Shown: positions 47,232 to 56,620 of the stretch, one piece after another | How positions within the stretch are numbered: position 1 is the first letter of the stretch | Layout: the number at the start of each line of letters is the position of its first letter | Source of the DNA: Gerris lacustris | Taxonomy: Eukaryota; Arthropoda; Insecta; Hemiptera; Gerridae | Length of the DNA: 64,000 bases | Direction: 5' to 3' | NCBI GenBank assembly: GCA_951217055.1 | Contig: OX578276.1 | Span: 119,110,979 to 119,174,978 of the forward strand | Notes under the pieces: model-generated | Told to the model about the DNA's origin: nothing | The model's input: the letters and a program-made list of their open reading frames with translations, nothing else | Database searches by the model: none | Position numbers and translations under genes: made by a program

Positions 47232-48095
47232 TACAGAAGTTGCAGCACGACAGCATTCGCTGAGAGTATATCACCATGTTTAGCTGTGGCTGGTTACCAG
47301 GCCCCGATTTACCATTGGGCAGACTGGGAAATTGCCAGGGCAGCAATTTCTGGGGGGCGGAAAATTTTCGGATGTTTTTTTATTTTTATTATTATTCCCA
47401 GAACAACGGTAAAATAAACTGAGAACGACACAGCTAACTTGCGTGGGCCACGCATTTTTCCGAAGTTGTTACCTAGTTTGCTAAGAAAAATCATGAAAAA
47501 GGTCCATATAGTTATGTAACTATGTTAAAGAAAAGTATAGAAAATTATTATATTACAGGCTATTCACTTAGTGTGATTCATTTCAGCAAAAATTTAACTT
47601 TTTCCTTAGTTTCAAAATGTTAATGTTAATTTCATACACGAGCTGTGGACAAATCCAAAGGTAATATTTTTCATTTTCATATCTAAGTATCTACTTCGTT
47701 TGATTTCTCTTTGGTAAGAAAAGTTATAACACAATTTTAATCTGGTTTATCTACAAAATATTTGGCTCAGGGTGCAGCTTACCTTAAATCGGGGCCTGCT
47801 GGTTACAGAATTATCTAGGTGGAATATAATTACAACAGCCTGGGCCTGATCACCACCTTGGAATCACCTGGTCCCGGCAAACTTGTGGCACTGATTTCCT
47901 GCAAATTTAATAAAGACTTCAAAGAGTATTGTGGCTGCACGAGAGCAGGTCTGTACTGCTCTATAATTGTGCTAATCTTGCTAAGGAATCTGGATGATCT
48001 TGATGATCAACCTCTGACACAAGTTATGGTAGCTGCGACAAAAAGGTATTTTCATTACTACGTATGTACTCGCAATACAACTATTCATCCTTAAA
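47232..48095 (+). pseudogene. decayed ORF of a recurrent arthropod family with a Cys-rich tail, split by a MITE
   Basis: Before the MITE one frame reads EVAARQHSLRVYHHV, stop, LWL; after it comes TTAWA and HLVP, and then in another frame LVALISC and CGCTRAGLYCS (47870-47970). The order A-A-x-x-H-S-L-R-x-Y...W-L...W-G-W...L-V-P...L-x-x-I-S-C...C-x-C-x-x-A-G-L-x-C is one I know from many uncharacterised, transposon-associated arthropod ORFs ending in a CxC module. Several cysteines of the tail and the frame are lost. A possible acceptor (TCCCCTTACAG) precedes the first block. Acidic LDDLDD at the end fits the usual tail. The function of the intact family is unknown to me. Confidence 0.45.
47298..47798. 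mobile_element. hAT-type MITE with perfect 8-bp target duplication
   Basis: CTGGTTAC at 47290-47297 and 47799-47806 flank 501 bp that start CAGGCCCCGATTTA and end TAAATCGGGGCCTG. The 8-bp duplication plus ends of form CAGG...CCTG are diagnostic for the hAT superfamily. No transposase remains. It interrupts the decayed ORF above, so removing it rejoins the flanks with one CTGGTTAC. Confidence 0.85.
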
Positions 48096-48958
48096 TGTCA
48101 TTCTTAAGTATCATGCTTATCTTTCTCAATAAAGTTTTAGATGAGCAGCCTTTCTTCTGTTCTGTCAAGCATTTGAGATATATGAGAATGATGAGCAGCT
48201 CGGACCTTCTAGTGCCAGTGCTAAGCGACTACGAATTGAATAATTTTAAGTTGTTGGCTTAGCCGCTGCGTCCTATAATCACAAAAAATCAAAGTGCTCT
48301 AGCGCCTAGACCGTTCGTCTTAGGAAAAAACTTAGGAGACATAAATAATAGGCAATTTATTTTTTTTTGTCAAGGATCATCTTTTTCAAAAAGTTTGTTC
48401 TTAATCAGTTCTAAGTGAAAAACTAAAATTTAAAGAGTAAATAACTGTTATATAGCCAATTTTGACATTTTTGTCAAATTTTAACGCGCTCTAGCACCTA
48501 AACCGTTATTTTAACAAAAACAGCTTAAGATACATCAATCATAGGCAATTTAATAGTAAGTAGAGTAGTTGGTTCCTTGTATTGTTTAATTTAATTGTTG
48601 TGTGGTCTTAAGGAAAAATAAATCGCTCAAAGGCAAGTTAATGTAATTAGTTTTGCACTTCAGATTAAGTACACGTCTTTTCTTTAACAGTGTGAATTTT
48701 TCAAACTTTAAGCGACAAAACTGAAAAATAGCATTTTTTTCAGAAGGCATCACTTTTACGAGGTGGCAAAGTGTGAAATCCGGATTCAGCGCTCCAGAAA
48801 ACAAAAAATTCTAAAAAGAAAATGACCACTGCATTTTTTCCTGGATAGTCTCTTTTTTCACCTAATAACTGGACTATAAGCAAAATTAACACGAATTAAG
48901 ACTTTTAAACTCTATAATCAACTTTCACCCCACTTAATCCACTCGATTTTAATAAGGC

Positions 48959-49474
48959 ACAAGGTGTTACAAAAAGAATTCACGTTTATTGAAAAATGAA
49001 AGTAATGCGAATGAAACAAAGTTCAATATATTAGCATTATACATCAAGATTTTGTAAAAATGTTAATAAATATTTTATATGACCCTTACCACTTGTATGG
49101 CACACCTGCAGTTAAACTACTCATGAAATTGTTGAAGCATGTCAACTTTATCAAGCTGATAGCGTCTGTAACGCGATTTTTGAGAAAATTAAGATTTTTC
49201 AGAAGGGTAGGAATATAAAATGTGTCTTTTATGTACCCCAACAGAAAAATATTTAAAACTGTTAGTTCCGGAAAACGGAGCGGCAAAGTGCTTTGTCAGC
49301 AGTGCAACACCGACCAATCAACGTCACTTTTCTCAGGTGCACCTATCAGCAGCTCCATTAAACGTTAATAGTCTCTCTTTCAGGTGGCTGTTAGTTCACT
49401 CCATCTCAGACTACGTGTTCAAGATGTATAGCCAACTGAAAGCTGACGAATATTTGGTTGGGACACCCTGTATA
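48959..49474. mobile_element. MITE-like element with ACA(G)GGTGT-type ends
   Basis: Starts ACAAGGTGTTACAAAAAG and ends GGGACACCCTGTATA. The same end type (ACAGGGTGT...ACACCCTGT) is common in insect MITEs. It sits directly next to the 1.77-kb element. ORFs inside (49086-49286 minus, 49220-49477 plus) overlap each other and are not supported. Confidence 0.45.
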
Positions 49475-50145
49475 TGAATTATAGTTTTGTCTGTACACTG
49501 ATCAGAATTGAAAAATGTTTGGATCCCTTTTTATTTAATTCTTCTCAAAAATCAAAACTGGCGTAATTTTTTTCATGTCTTATATTGGTGTGAATGACTT
49601 ACTTTGAAATAAAATCTACAGATTTACAATTCTGATGCTATATTTCGGTGAGGAGTACTTAAAATTAAATAATATATTCTCTAACTTTCAGTTATTATTG
49701 TACAGTAAAATGTTTAGGTATAGCTCAAGGTATATTTTAAATGTACATCATGACATTTAAAAAAGACTTTTATGATTATGATTAGGATGTGCATAATAAA
49801 GATAATTTCAAAATTAAATAAGTAATTTCTTTCAAAGCTTCACCATCTAGCCGAAAGATAATATTAATGACATCCATTATATTGCTTTATAACTGCAAAT
49901 AAGGGTATTTTACAAAGAATATATCTCAGTCTAAGGCAGGCGCCGCGGTACGGTGGAGAAAATGCTAACTAAATGCATTAATAAACTGGGCTCGTCCACA
50001 CCACTGACTGAGGCCTAACAATAACAAAAAGTCTAAAAAGCTCTGAACGAGGGAGGGCCCTGTCTTCTGAGGAGCATTGCGGGGAATACAAATTAGGCGA
50101 AACCGATCTGAGATCCAAAAACCACCTTATCTCTGGCAGTCCATC
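49475..50145. other. no supported gene
   Basis: GTTTTGTCTGTACACTGATC at 49488 recurs in reverse near 33250-33275. The GC-richer patch 49940-50140 may be part of the LINE relic that follows. Confidence 0.45.
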
Positions 50146-50302
50146 GACTACACAACCTCTTCTAACTGGAAGAGGTCTCTGTCGTACCTGAACAGACCAT
50201 AGATATCACAGGTAAAGTGGGATGAGAAGAAAAAGGTAAAATAAAGATGACAAACAGGATCGGACCCTTGCAGCCTTGTGGAACACCGGAGAAGAATCTT
50301 GA
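50146..50302 (-). pseudogene. LINE reverse-transcriptase relic
   Basis: Minus-strand frame from 50302 reads SRFFSGVPQGCKGPILFVIF before degrading to a stop near 50165. SGVPQGSxLGPxLF is the conserved reverse-transcriptase motif preceding the catalytic YADD in Jockey/CR1-type non-LTR elements. Only this motif region can be recognised; the YADD motif was not found. Confidence 0.6.
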
Positions 50303-51819
50303 CAAATTATCATAGTCCCAAGAAAAATATCCTGTGTTTTTAAAAATAATAGAATACGCTTGTCAACTTCCATATAATATTATTATGAAAACAAATTACA
50401 CGTTTAAAAACACTACCAATGCCAATGCCACGGGAAAAAGTGGCTTTTATATTCATATCATAGTCAAGAAAAACATAGAAACACCATTATTTTTGTATGT
50501 GAACAGATTAAACATATCAATTTTTAGTCATTTATACAAACAGCTTTACAACTATGTTAAATAGATGACAGGTATAACTATCCAAAAACAGAAATATTCA
50601 AAGTTTCTATATTTTTCACTATAAAATTTTATATATACGTAAAGATTTAAAGGGCGAAGCCGGACAAACTTGGATCGGAAATTTGTAAAATGTATAATAA
50701 AAATATTATGTAGTAAATAAAATTTATAGAGCAAAATTAAAACAACCATAAATACGTGTTTATCATTTTTTCTTTTTAATTAATAGATTCATATCCGGCG
50801 GCTTAGAAATATACCCAAGTAAGATTACTAAAGTCAGACATGATTGTGGTTCTGGTGCATCGACGAATTCAAGAGCAATGAGAAAGGATACATTTTTGAC
50901 AGTTCTTATATTTTAGTTGTGCTTTTATTCTGCTTCTATCTTGCACTTGTTCAAAAAGGTATTATAATCTTTTCCCCCCTATTTTAATTAAAGAAAATAT
51001 CCCATCCAAAACTGAAACAGCGTTTATTTAAGACTTAATCAAACTTCTATTTGAGAGAGTATCAATTCGATAAAGGTTAAAATACAAGTGGCCCACTTAA
51101 AAAAATAAAAAGAAGTTAAATACGTAGTCTATTGATTTCCTTAGAGGTTGTATAGAAGGACAGGTGTAGAGGCGGGTTAGGAATGATTCCCACGGAGACT
51201 AGCCGACAGGGAAGAGGTGAGTTTTTGTCATCCAAAGGCTCCCAGAAGATCAGTCAGGTTGAGGTTGTCAACCCTTTTAGGGACCACTAATTGGCTAAAA
51301 CCCTTCGCTGGGTTTTGGACACCGAATAAATATAATCATCTCGATCCCTTCTTCCATCCAAGGACCTTATAAATTAAAAAAATAGTTCCACATTATCCTA
51401 CAAACCTCTACAAGAAAATGTTTGAATTTATAGGTACAAGAACTTGTCTACTGGTGGAAGGAGCCTATGATTTTTTCGGTCGATAAGGAAAAGCCGGCAA
51501 TCCCAAACAAATAACATTTCAACACAATCGCGATCAAACACACATAAAAAAACAAAAATATATCTTATTAGACTCTCTTGTAGAAAAAAAAAAATCTAAA
51601 TGAAATAAATTACTTCTCCTAACTATAAAATATAAACTAATTATGGATTCAGGTGAAATATTTCCAAATGAATCCATAAGCTTCAAATTAAGCCCAAGTA
51701 TTGAGTTACTTTCAAGAATCTAGGTTTTCAATTTTAATATACTCATACTAATTTCAGATTAAGCTGTTATCTTAAGGTTCCACTCGATCTTTTCCAAATG
51801 AAATTATTTTATTTAGTTT
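50303..51819. other. no supported gene
   Basis: AT-rich, with a GC-richer segment at 51150-51360 that has no open frame of note. ORFs at 50334-50564 and 50552-50749 are not supported. Confidence 0.5.
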
Positions 51820-52115
51820 TGTTTCCAAGCTTATCGAAAGCATTGTGATCGTTCTGAGAAGTGAAATATTATTATCTCCTATTTCAAAAATTCCTATTTG
51901 GTCTCGAGTCTGTCTGTCGGTCTACATTTTTTTCGAACCAATATCTTAAAAACCCCTCGTCCAATTTTAATGAAATTTGAATGGTAGGTCATAATCAGTT
52001 CCTGTTGATCCCATATAAAAACATTCTGCGCTTGTTGGTTTCTCTTTCTCATGCGCACAAACATACATTTAGTTACACCTATATGTTTAAAAGTACTCAT
52101 CAGATAACAAAAAGT
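51820..52115 (-). repeat. dispersed repeat family T (minus copy)
   Basis: TTTCCAAGCTTATCGAAAGC, GTGATCGTTCTGAGAA, CTGTCTGTCGGTCTAC and CCAATTTTAATGAAATTTGA correspond in reverse to the 24.6-24.9 kb copy. Confidence 0.6.
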
Positions 52116-53375
52116 AGCTTATAGATCGTCCCATAATTATTTAAACCATCTGTGCTCTAATTTGCTTTAAATTTGGCTAAATTTATAGTTTTATTTATGT
52201 ACAAAATCAAAATAATGTTGACAGATTTAAAAAAAAGTCTGCCTGAATTAATTGATGTGGTACTATAGGACGACGGGTTTTTAGAAAAAGTTGGTAAAAA
52301 AAAATATGGATAGAAGAACAGACCGGCAGACATACTCGAGAAATGTTTCCTGATGTCTGCAACAGATTCAGACTAGATATTTTTTCGGGAATAAATTAAA
52401 TAAATTAGACAATAATGGGTTGTAATAATAACATCATTTAAGTCTAGGGCAGACTAAAGATATTTCAAAACGTTGTTAGCTACTTGATGCTTTTTATGAT
52501 AGAGCATATTGGATACAGGTACAGACTAAAGTTAACCAAATGATTAGCTGGATATCATTTTCTGTCAGATTTCGCATTATATAATCTCGAATTATTATTA
52601 GACACTAATCATGAAAAAAGATGAAGTCTTCTTTATTTTTCAACTTTGTAGGAGCAGTGGTTATTGTTACTACATTAGCTAGTGGTTAACTTTCTCCTGC
52701 AAGTTGCAAGTTTACCACCACTGGAAGTAAATAATTTCATATTAAATTGCAGTAGTAATTAAAACTTAATATCGTATTAATATTGACTTTAGGTATTTTA
52801 TATGAGGTATATTTATTCACTGTAGGCATCTAATGATACCGCTCAGTGTGCACTGTGATATTCCTCACTAGCTGTTTACCTTGGCACTAAATTCTTTTAA
52901 TCTAACTGACTATAGTAACGTGCATAGTGCATGTACATCAGCTTATGCAACGCTCCTAGGAACACACATATTTCTGATGCCAATGTGCCTATTAAATAAG
53001 CGTTCTATACACATGACCTCTACTTTCTTACAAATAGCTATGCGATTTAATTATAAATGGTATGCGTTATATTGCGAAAAAGAAGAACATCATATAACTT
53101 CATTAAGACTCGTCTAATATTTCAAAATACAATTTTTTTTTTCAAATTGAAGAGAATTTATTTAAGTTACCCTATACAATAATGTCGGTGATTTTATAAA
53201 AAAAAAATTATTTTATGGTTTCTACCTATTGAAATCTATTAAAAAATGAATAATATATAAATAGGGATGGAATGAAACATATTATTACGAATGAAGTCCA
53301 ATAATTAATAAACAAACACCTTTATATGCATTTTTATTGTCCAAATGCAATGAAACTACTCCTAAGTGTCTAGCC
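52116..53375. other. no supported gene
   Basis: A 78-codon plus-strand ORF at 52881-53117 has no motif. Otherwise AT-rich, with part of another degenerate family T piece near 52250-52390. Confidence 0.5.
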
Positions 53376-53934
53376 CAGTGTTTCCCAAACTTTTTGCGCC
53401 CACGGCACACACCTATTATTTTATGCAGGGACACTGAGAGCCATCCTGTGCCCTATGACGTATGAGGGGGGGGGGGGGGGAGGTCAGGGAGAAGTTTTTT
53501 GAAAATTACATGTCTGGAAATCACTTTTACTCATCTATAGTTACCATGATTTTTATGGAAACACTTATTGAAAGGTTAATATATTATTATACTTGATGAG
53601 TACCTAATACTCAGTTCCAGGAACCAAAGATTTGGCCACAAGTGCATTTCAATGTAGGACACAGTGTGTAAAAACTATGTTAAAGTTATTCTTTCTTGCA
53701 AAGCTTGAAAACCCGCCAAGGGCCCGGCCATGGATGGACCATCAATAACACTTAAACAGGACTGCCATGAAATTTAGTAATTTTCAAAGAACGTATAATC
53801 CAAATAAAAAATATCTTAGCCTCCTATAGTCTCATGGAAATCGTACCAAATGACCACTTGTGGATTATTATTTTTCATTCTGGATCCCGCGGCACACCTG
53901 GCCGGCATCGTGGCACACAGTTTGGGAAACCCTG
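53376..53934. mobile_element. hAT/Charlie-type MITE
   Basis: Left end CAGTGTTTCCCAAACTTTTT and right end CACAGTTTGGGAAACCCTG are inverted copies of the CAGNG(G/T)TTCCCAAACTT terminus typical of Charlie/MER5-like hAT elements. GCGCCCACGGCACAC and GCGGCACACC...GTGGCACAC extend the match inward. The element is 559 bp without a transposase. Flanking 8-mers (GTCTAGCC, GTTTGGGG) agree at only four positions, so the duplication has decayed or an end is displaced. Confidence 0.7.
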
Positions 53935-54129
53935 GTTTGGGGGGGGGGGGGGATTTTTCTCACACTATATGTGACGAATGAAAAATTCCATAAAAACTGT
54001 TTTCTTGTCAAAGAACAACTATCAATTTTTACACAGTATAACTATGATTGTTTTCAGATGTTTTCGTTGATTTATTAAAAAAATGATTGGGGGGGAGGAG
54101 GGTAAACGCAATTTTCAAGGAGACATGGA

Positions 54130-54452
54130 GCAAATACGGATTGATACAAAAACGAAACCATATATATATATTTGTACTAAGGGCGTCATCCTATTTCATT
54201 TAACACCCCTTAAAACACGTGATATATTTCAGTTCAAAGAAACTTCAACCCCCTTAAACACCAACCCCTTGTTTTTGAGGGATGATTTCTTGGGGCTTCC
54301 CTGTAATTTACCTGTGATTGAGTTATTACACAAAACATATCTTCAAAGTTTCAAATTTTTGTGTTGGGTACTTTCGGAGATAGGGTGCATTGCAGACAAA
54401 CAGACAAGCGCAGAATTGTATTAGGGTCCTAGTACTTTGCTACGGACCCTAA
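54130..54452 (-). repeat. dispersed repeat family Y (minus copy)
   Basis: Read on the minus strand it begins TTTAGGGTCCGTAGCAAAGT and CTAGGACCCTAAT, then TGTCTGTTTGTCTGC, matching the left end of the Y element at 38.68 kb in plan. The 113-codon plus-strand ORF across it is incidental. Confidence 0.5.
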
Positions 54453-55295
54453 AAACACATTATTCCCTAATAAATTGTCTGCTATTTAAAGAAACATAAG
54501 AATAATCTTCATACGTATACTCATTTTAAAGTTAGTATTATTTTTTTGGTTATAGAAAAAAAAGCTATATATATTGAGTAACTTCAGGAAATGAATCGAA
54601 AATCAACATTTATAAAAAAGAAATAGCAACTTTACTGTGGGTAAATTACTTATGAAATCTCAATTGCTTTTAATTTATTTTTGGCTCATTGATATTTATT
54701 TTTATCCTCACTACGTAAAAATAATTATAATGGATATTACAAAAAAATCTTTTTTATATCCTGAGTGCAACAAACGCAATAATTTCACACGGTCTTTCTC
54801 TTCTTCATATCAAGTTGTAACAATAAAACTGCGTTATAAAAGTAACACAGGTGCCTTAACGATAAAAGATCAGAGTAAGAGAAGGGTCCATCCACAAGTG
54901 CATTTTCACAGATATATTGGTCAAGTAACAAGTATTATTATTGTGCGAACCGGATTCTTATCTGGGAAACTTAATTGTCCGAAAAGTTTATTGAACTTCA
55001 GACAGCAAGGGAGCCATCCCCGAAACAAATTATAATTAAAGGAACTATTAAGGGACAGTAAATTTGTAAAAGTGCGACATCTTTCCTATCTTAATGGAGT
55101 TAATGACCCTGTAGTTACTTTAATATAATTATTAATGCAGAGTTATAAGGTTAATAACCTAAAGAAAAAGATGAGATCTCTATCAAAATGATAAAATCGT
55201 ATAATTGTGACGTCTCACTAAAATTAAGTTAGACTAAAGACTTGAATATGTTTATGTGTGTGTTTATACAGAATGATTTAAAAAATTCAAATGAA
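54453..55295. other. no supported gene; one long unrecognised ORF
   Basis: A plus-strand frame open from 54637 to 55035 (132 codons, first ATG at 54652) has basic, mixed composition but no recognisable domain, signal or repeat. In DNA this AT-rich a frame of this length can be chance, so I do not call a gene. Confidence 0.4.
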
Positions 55296-55717
55296 ACACA
55301 ATGAAGCAACTAGTTTCATGAAACGTGAAACTTTACTATCATGAAACCACTTGATTAAAATATACAGAAAGGAGCACACTACGTTTCTTGAAACTGTAGT
55401 TTCATGAAACATGTTTTACTCAACCAAAAAGTTAAGTTTCGTCGAAACCAAGTTGCACGTCATTTCATGTTTATTGTTTGCTTATCATTTCAGTTTTGAT
55501 TATTGCGTTTTATTTGGTGTTCAGTTATTTGTGTCGTTGTTTATTTAAAATGAGTGAATTGAAGCATTTAATTAATTGAATGTGATACATTGAATTAATA
55601 CATCTTCGTCAGAGGACATGATGACAGTTTCAGAAAATGGGTTTCCCCTTTGTGCACTGAAACGTGAAACTAGCTTTATGAAATTAGTTTCATGAAACAA
55701 GTTTCTTCAATGTGCAC
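55296..55717. mobile_element. MITE with GTTTCATGAAAC palindrome clusters at both ends
   Basis: Left end ACAATGAAGCAACTAGTTTC-ATGAAAC and, in reverse, right end ACATTGAAGAAACTTGTTTC-ATGAAAC are inverted copies. GTTTCATGAAAC or close variants occur about six times, confined to the two end regions, with an ordinary AT-rich centre. A short ATG frame at 55549 is all that could remain of a coding region. Confidence 0.55.
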
Positions 55718-55829
55718 AGCGTCCTATATGGTATTCTACACACCAAGATAAGTAAAATGTTTATACATACTTACATGTGTCCAAAAACATCGCGTTTCCG
55801 AGTCATGAGCAATTTTATATTTAGGAAAT

Positions 55830-56085
55830 TGTGACGTAGAATATTTTAATGACAACCACTTGTTGGTTATAAAGGAATTAAACAAAACAAAACACATTTA
55901 AAAGAAACATAATCTTTACTACATTTTATAATTTTAAATTGGTACATAACCTTAATATATAGAATTTGAATCTGGACATGTTGCCACCTCGAAGGCTTGA
56001 TAGAGAGAGAGAGTGTGTGGGTGTGTTCTAGGTAAGGGAACCCCCACTCCTTATATCCCTACTCTTTACATCTAAACACCTGACA
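55830..56085 (-). repeat. 3' LTR, 256 bp
   Basis: Identical over its full length to 61924-62179. In element orientation it begins TGTCAGG and ends CGTCACA, the usual TG...CA form. Confidence 0.95.
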
Positions 56086-56096
56086 CCTCCCTGCTT
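56086..56096 (-). other. polypurine tract (plus-strand primer)
   Basis: In element orientation AAGCAGGGAGG abuts the 3' LTR directly, as required for second-strand priming. Confidence 0.7.
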
Positions 56097-56620
56097 AATT
56101 TCAAAATTCGACTCGAATTTTAACAATGTTTGAATTTAAATAAAGAATTTAAAAAAAAATTACATAAATACAAAAAATATTAAAACAAAAGAAAAAAATG
56201 AGGAGTCAGAAATATGAATGGTCAGTTCATATCAAAGACATAAATAGTTTAGAAGTCTCATATGAGAAATGAATGACCAGTTCATTAATCAGATGAGCCT
56301 TAATAAACTATTCTCTACTAGAAAGAAAATAAACAAAATATCTTCTTAAAAGAAAAATTGTCCTATAATAATCATTTTTAATCCAGTTCAGTAATTAAAA
56401 TTTATAACATATTTAAATTTATTTATATTAATTGCTTAAAAGCATTTATTATTTATCTCCTTGGAGTACATATTTATTTAAAGCATTGTTATACTTTACT
56501 TATTTCTTATAATATTATTTATTATTAATAAAAAAAAATCTTTTAGAGTAAATACTTATTTGATAAAAAAAATTAAAAATAATTAAAGAATGAAATAATG
56601 ATTTTATAACAACTAACGTC
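56097..56620 (-). other. retrotransposon 3' non-coding region
   Basis: A/T-rich, with a duplicated GAATG(G/A)(T/C)CAGTTCAT segment (56215 and 56268). No envelope-like ORF or transmembrane segment. Confidence 0.7.

Larger units (their letters stand above)
47168..48935. mobile_element. 1.77-kb element with inverted ends AAGTGGGGTGAAAGTTG
   Basis: 47170-47186 (AAGTGGGGTGAAAGTTG) is exactly complementary to 48919-48935. Inside are the decayed ORF and the hAT-type MITE listed below, and a 190-bp-spaced pair of GCTCTAGC(G/A)CCTA(G/A)ACCGTT blocks (48297 and 48487). TTAATAAGG occurs just outside both ends (47159-47167 and about 48948-48957), but the right copy is offset from the repeat end, so the exact boundary is uncertain. 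Confidence 0.55.

Noticed and set aside
53368..53942. Perfect 8-bp duplication for the Charlie-type MITE
   Set aside because: Flanking octamers match at only four of eight positions, so I do not claim a target duplication.
54637..55035. 132-codon open frame considered as a gene
   Set aside because: No domain, no signal, no splice context, and AT-rich DNA readily gives such frames; kept only as a note.
56097..56620. Search for an envelope gene after pol
   Set aside because: No ORF of useful length, signal peptide or membrane segment; the element is not retrovirus-like in this respect.
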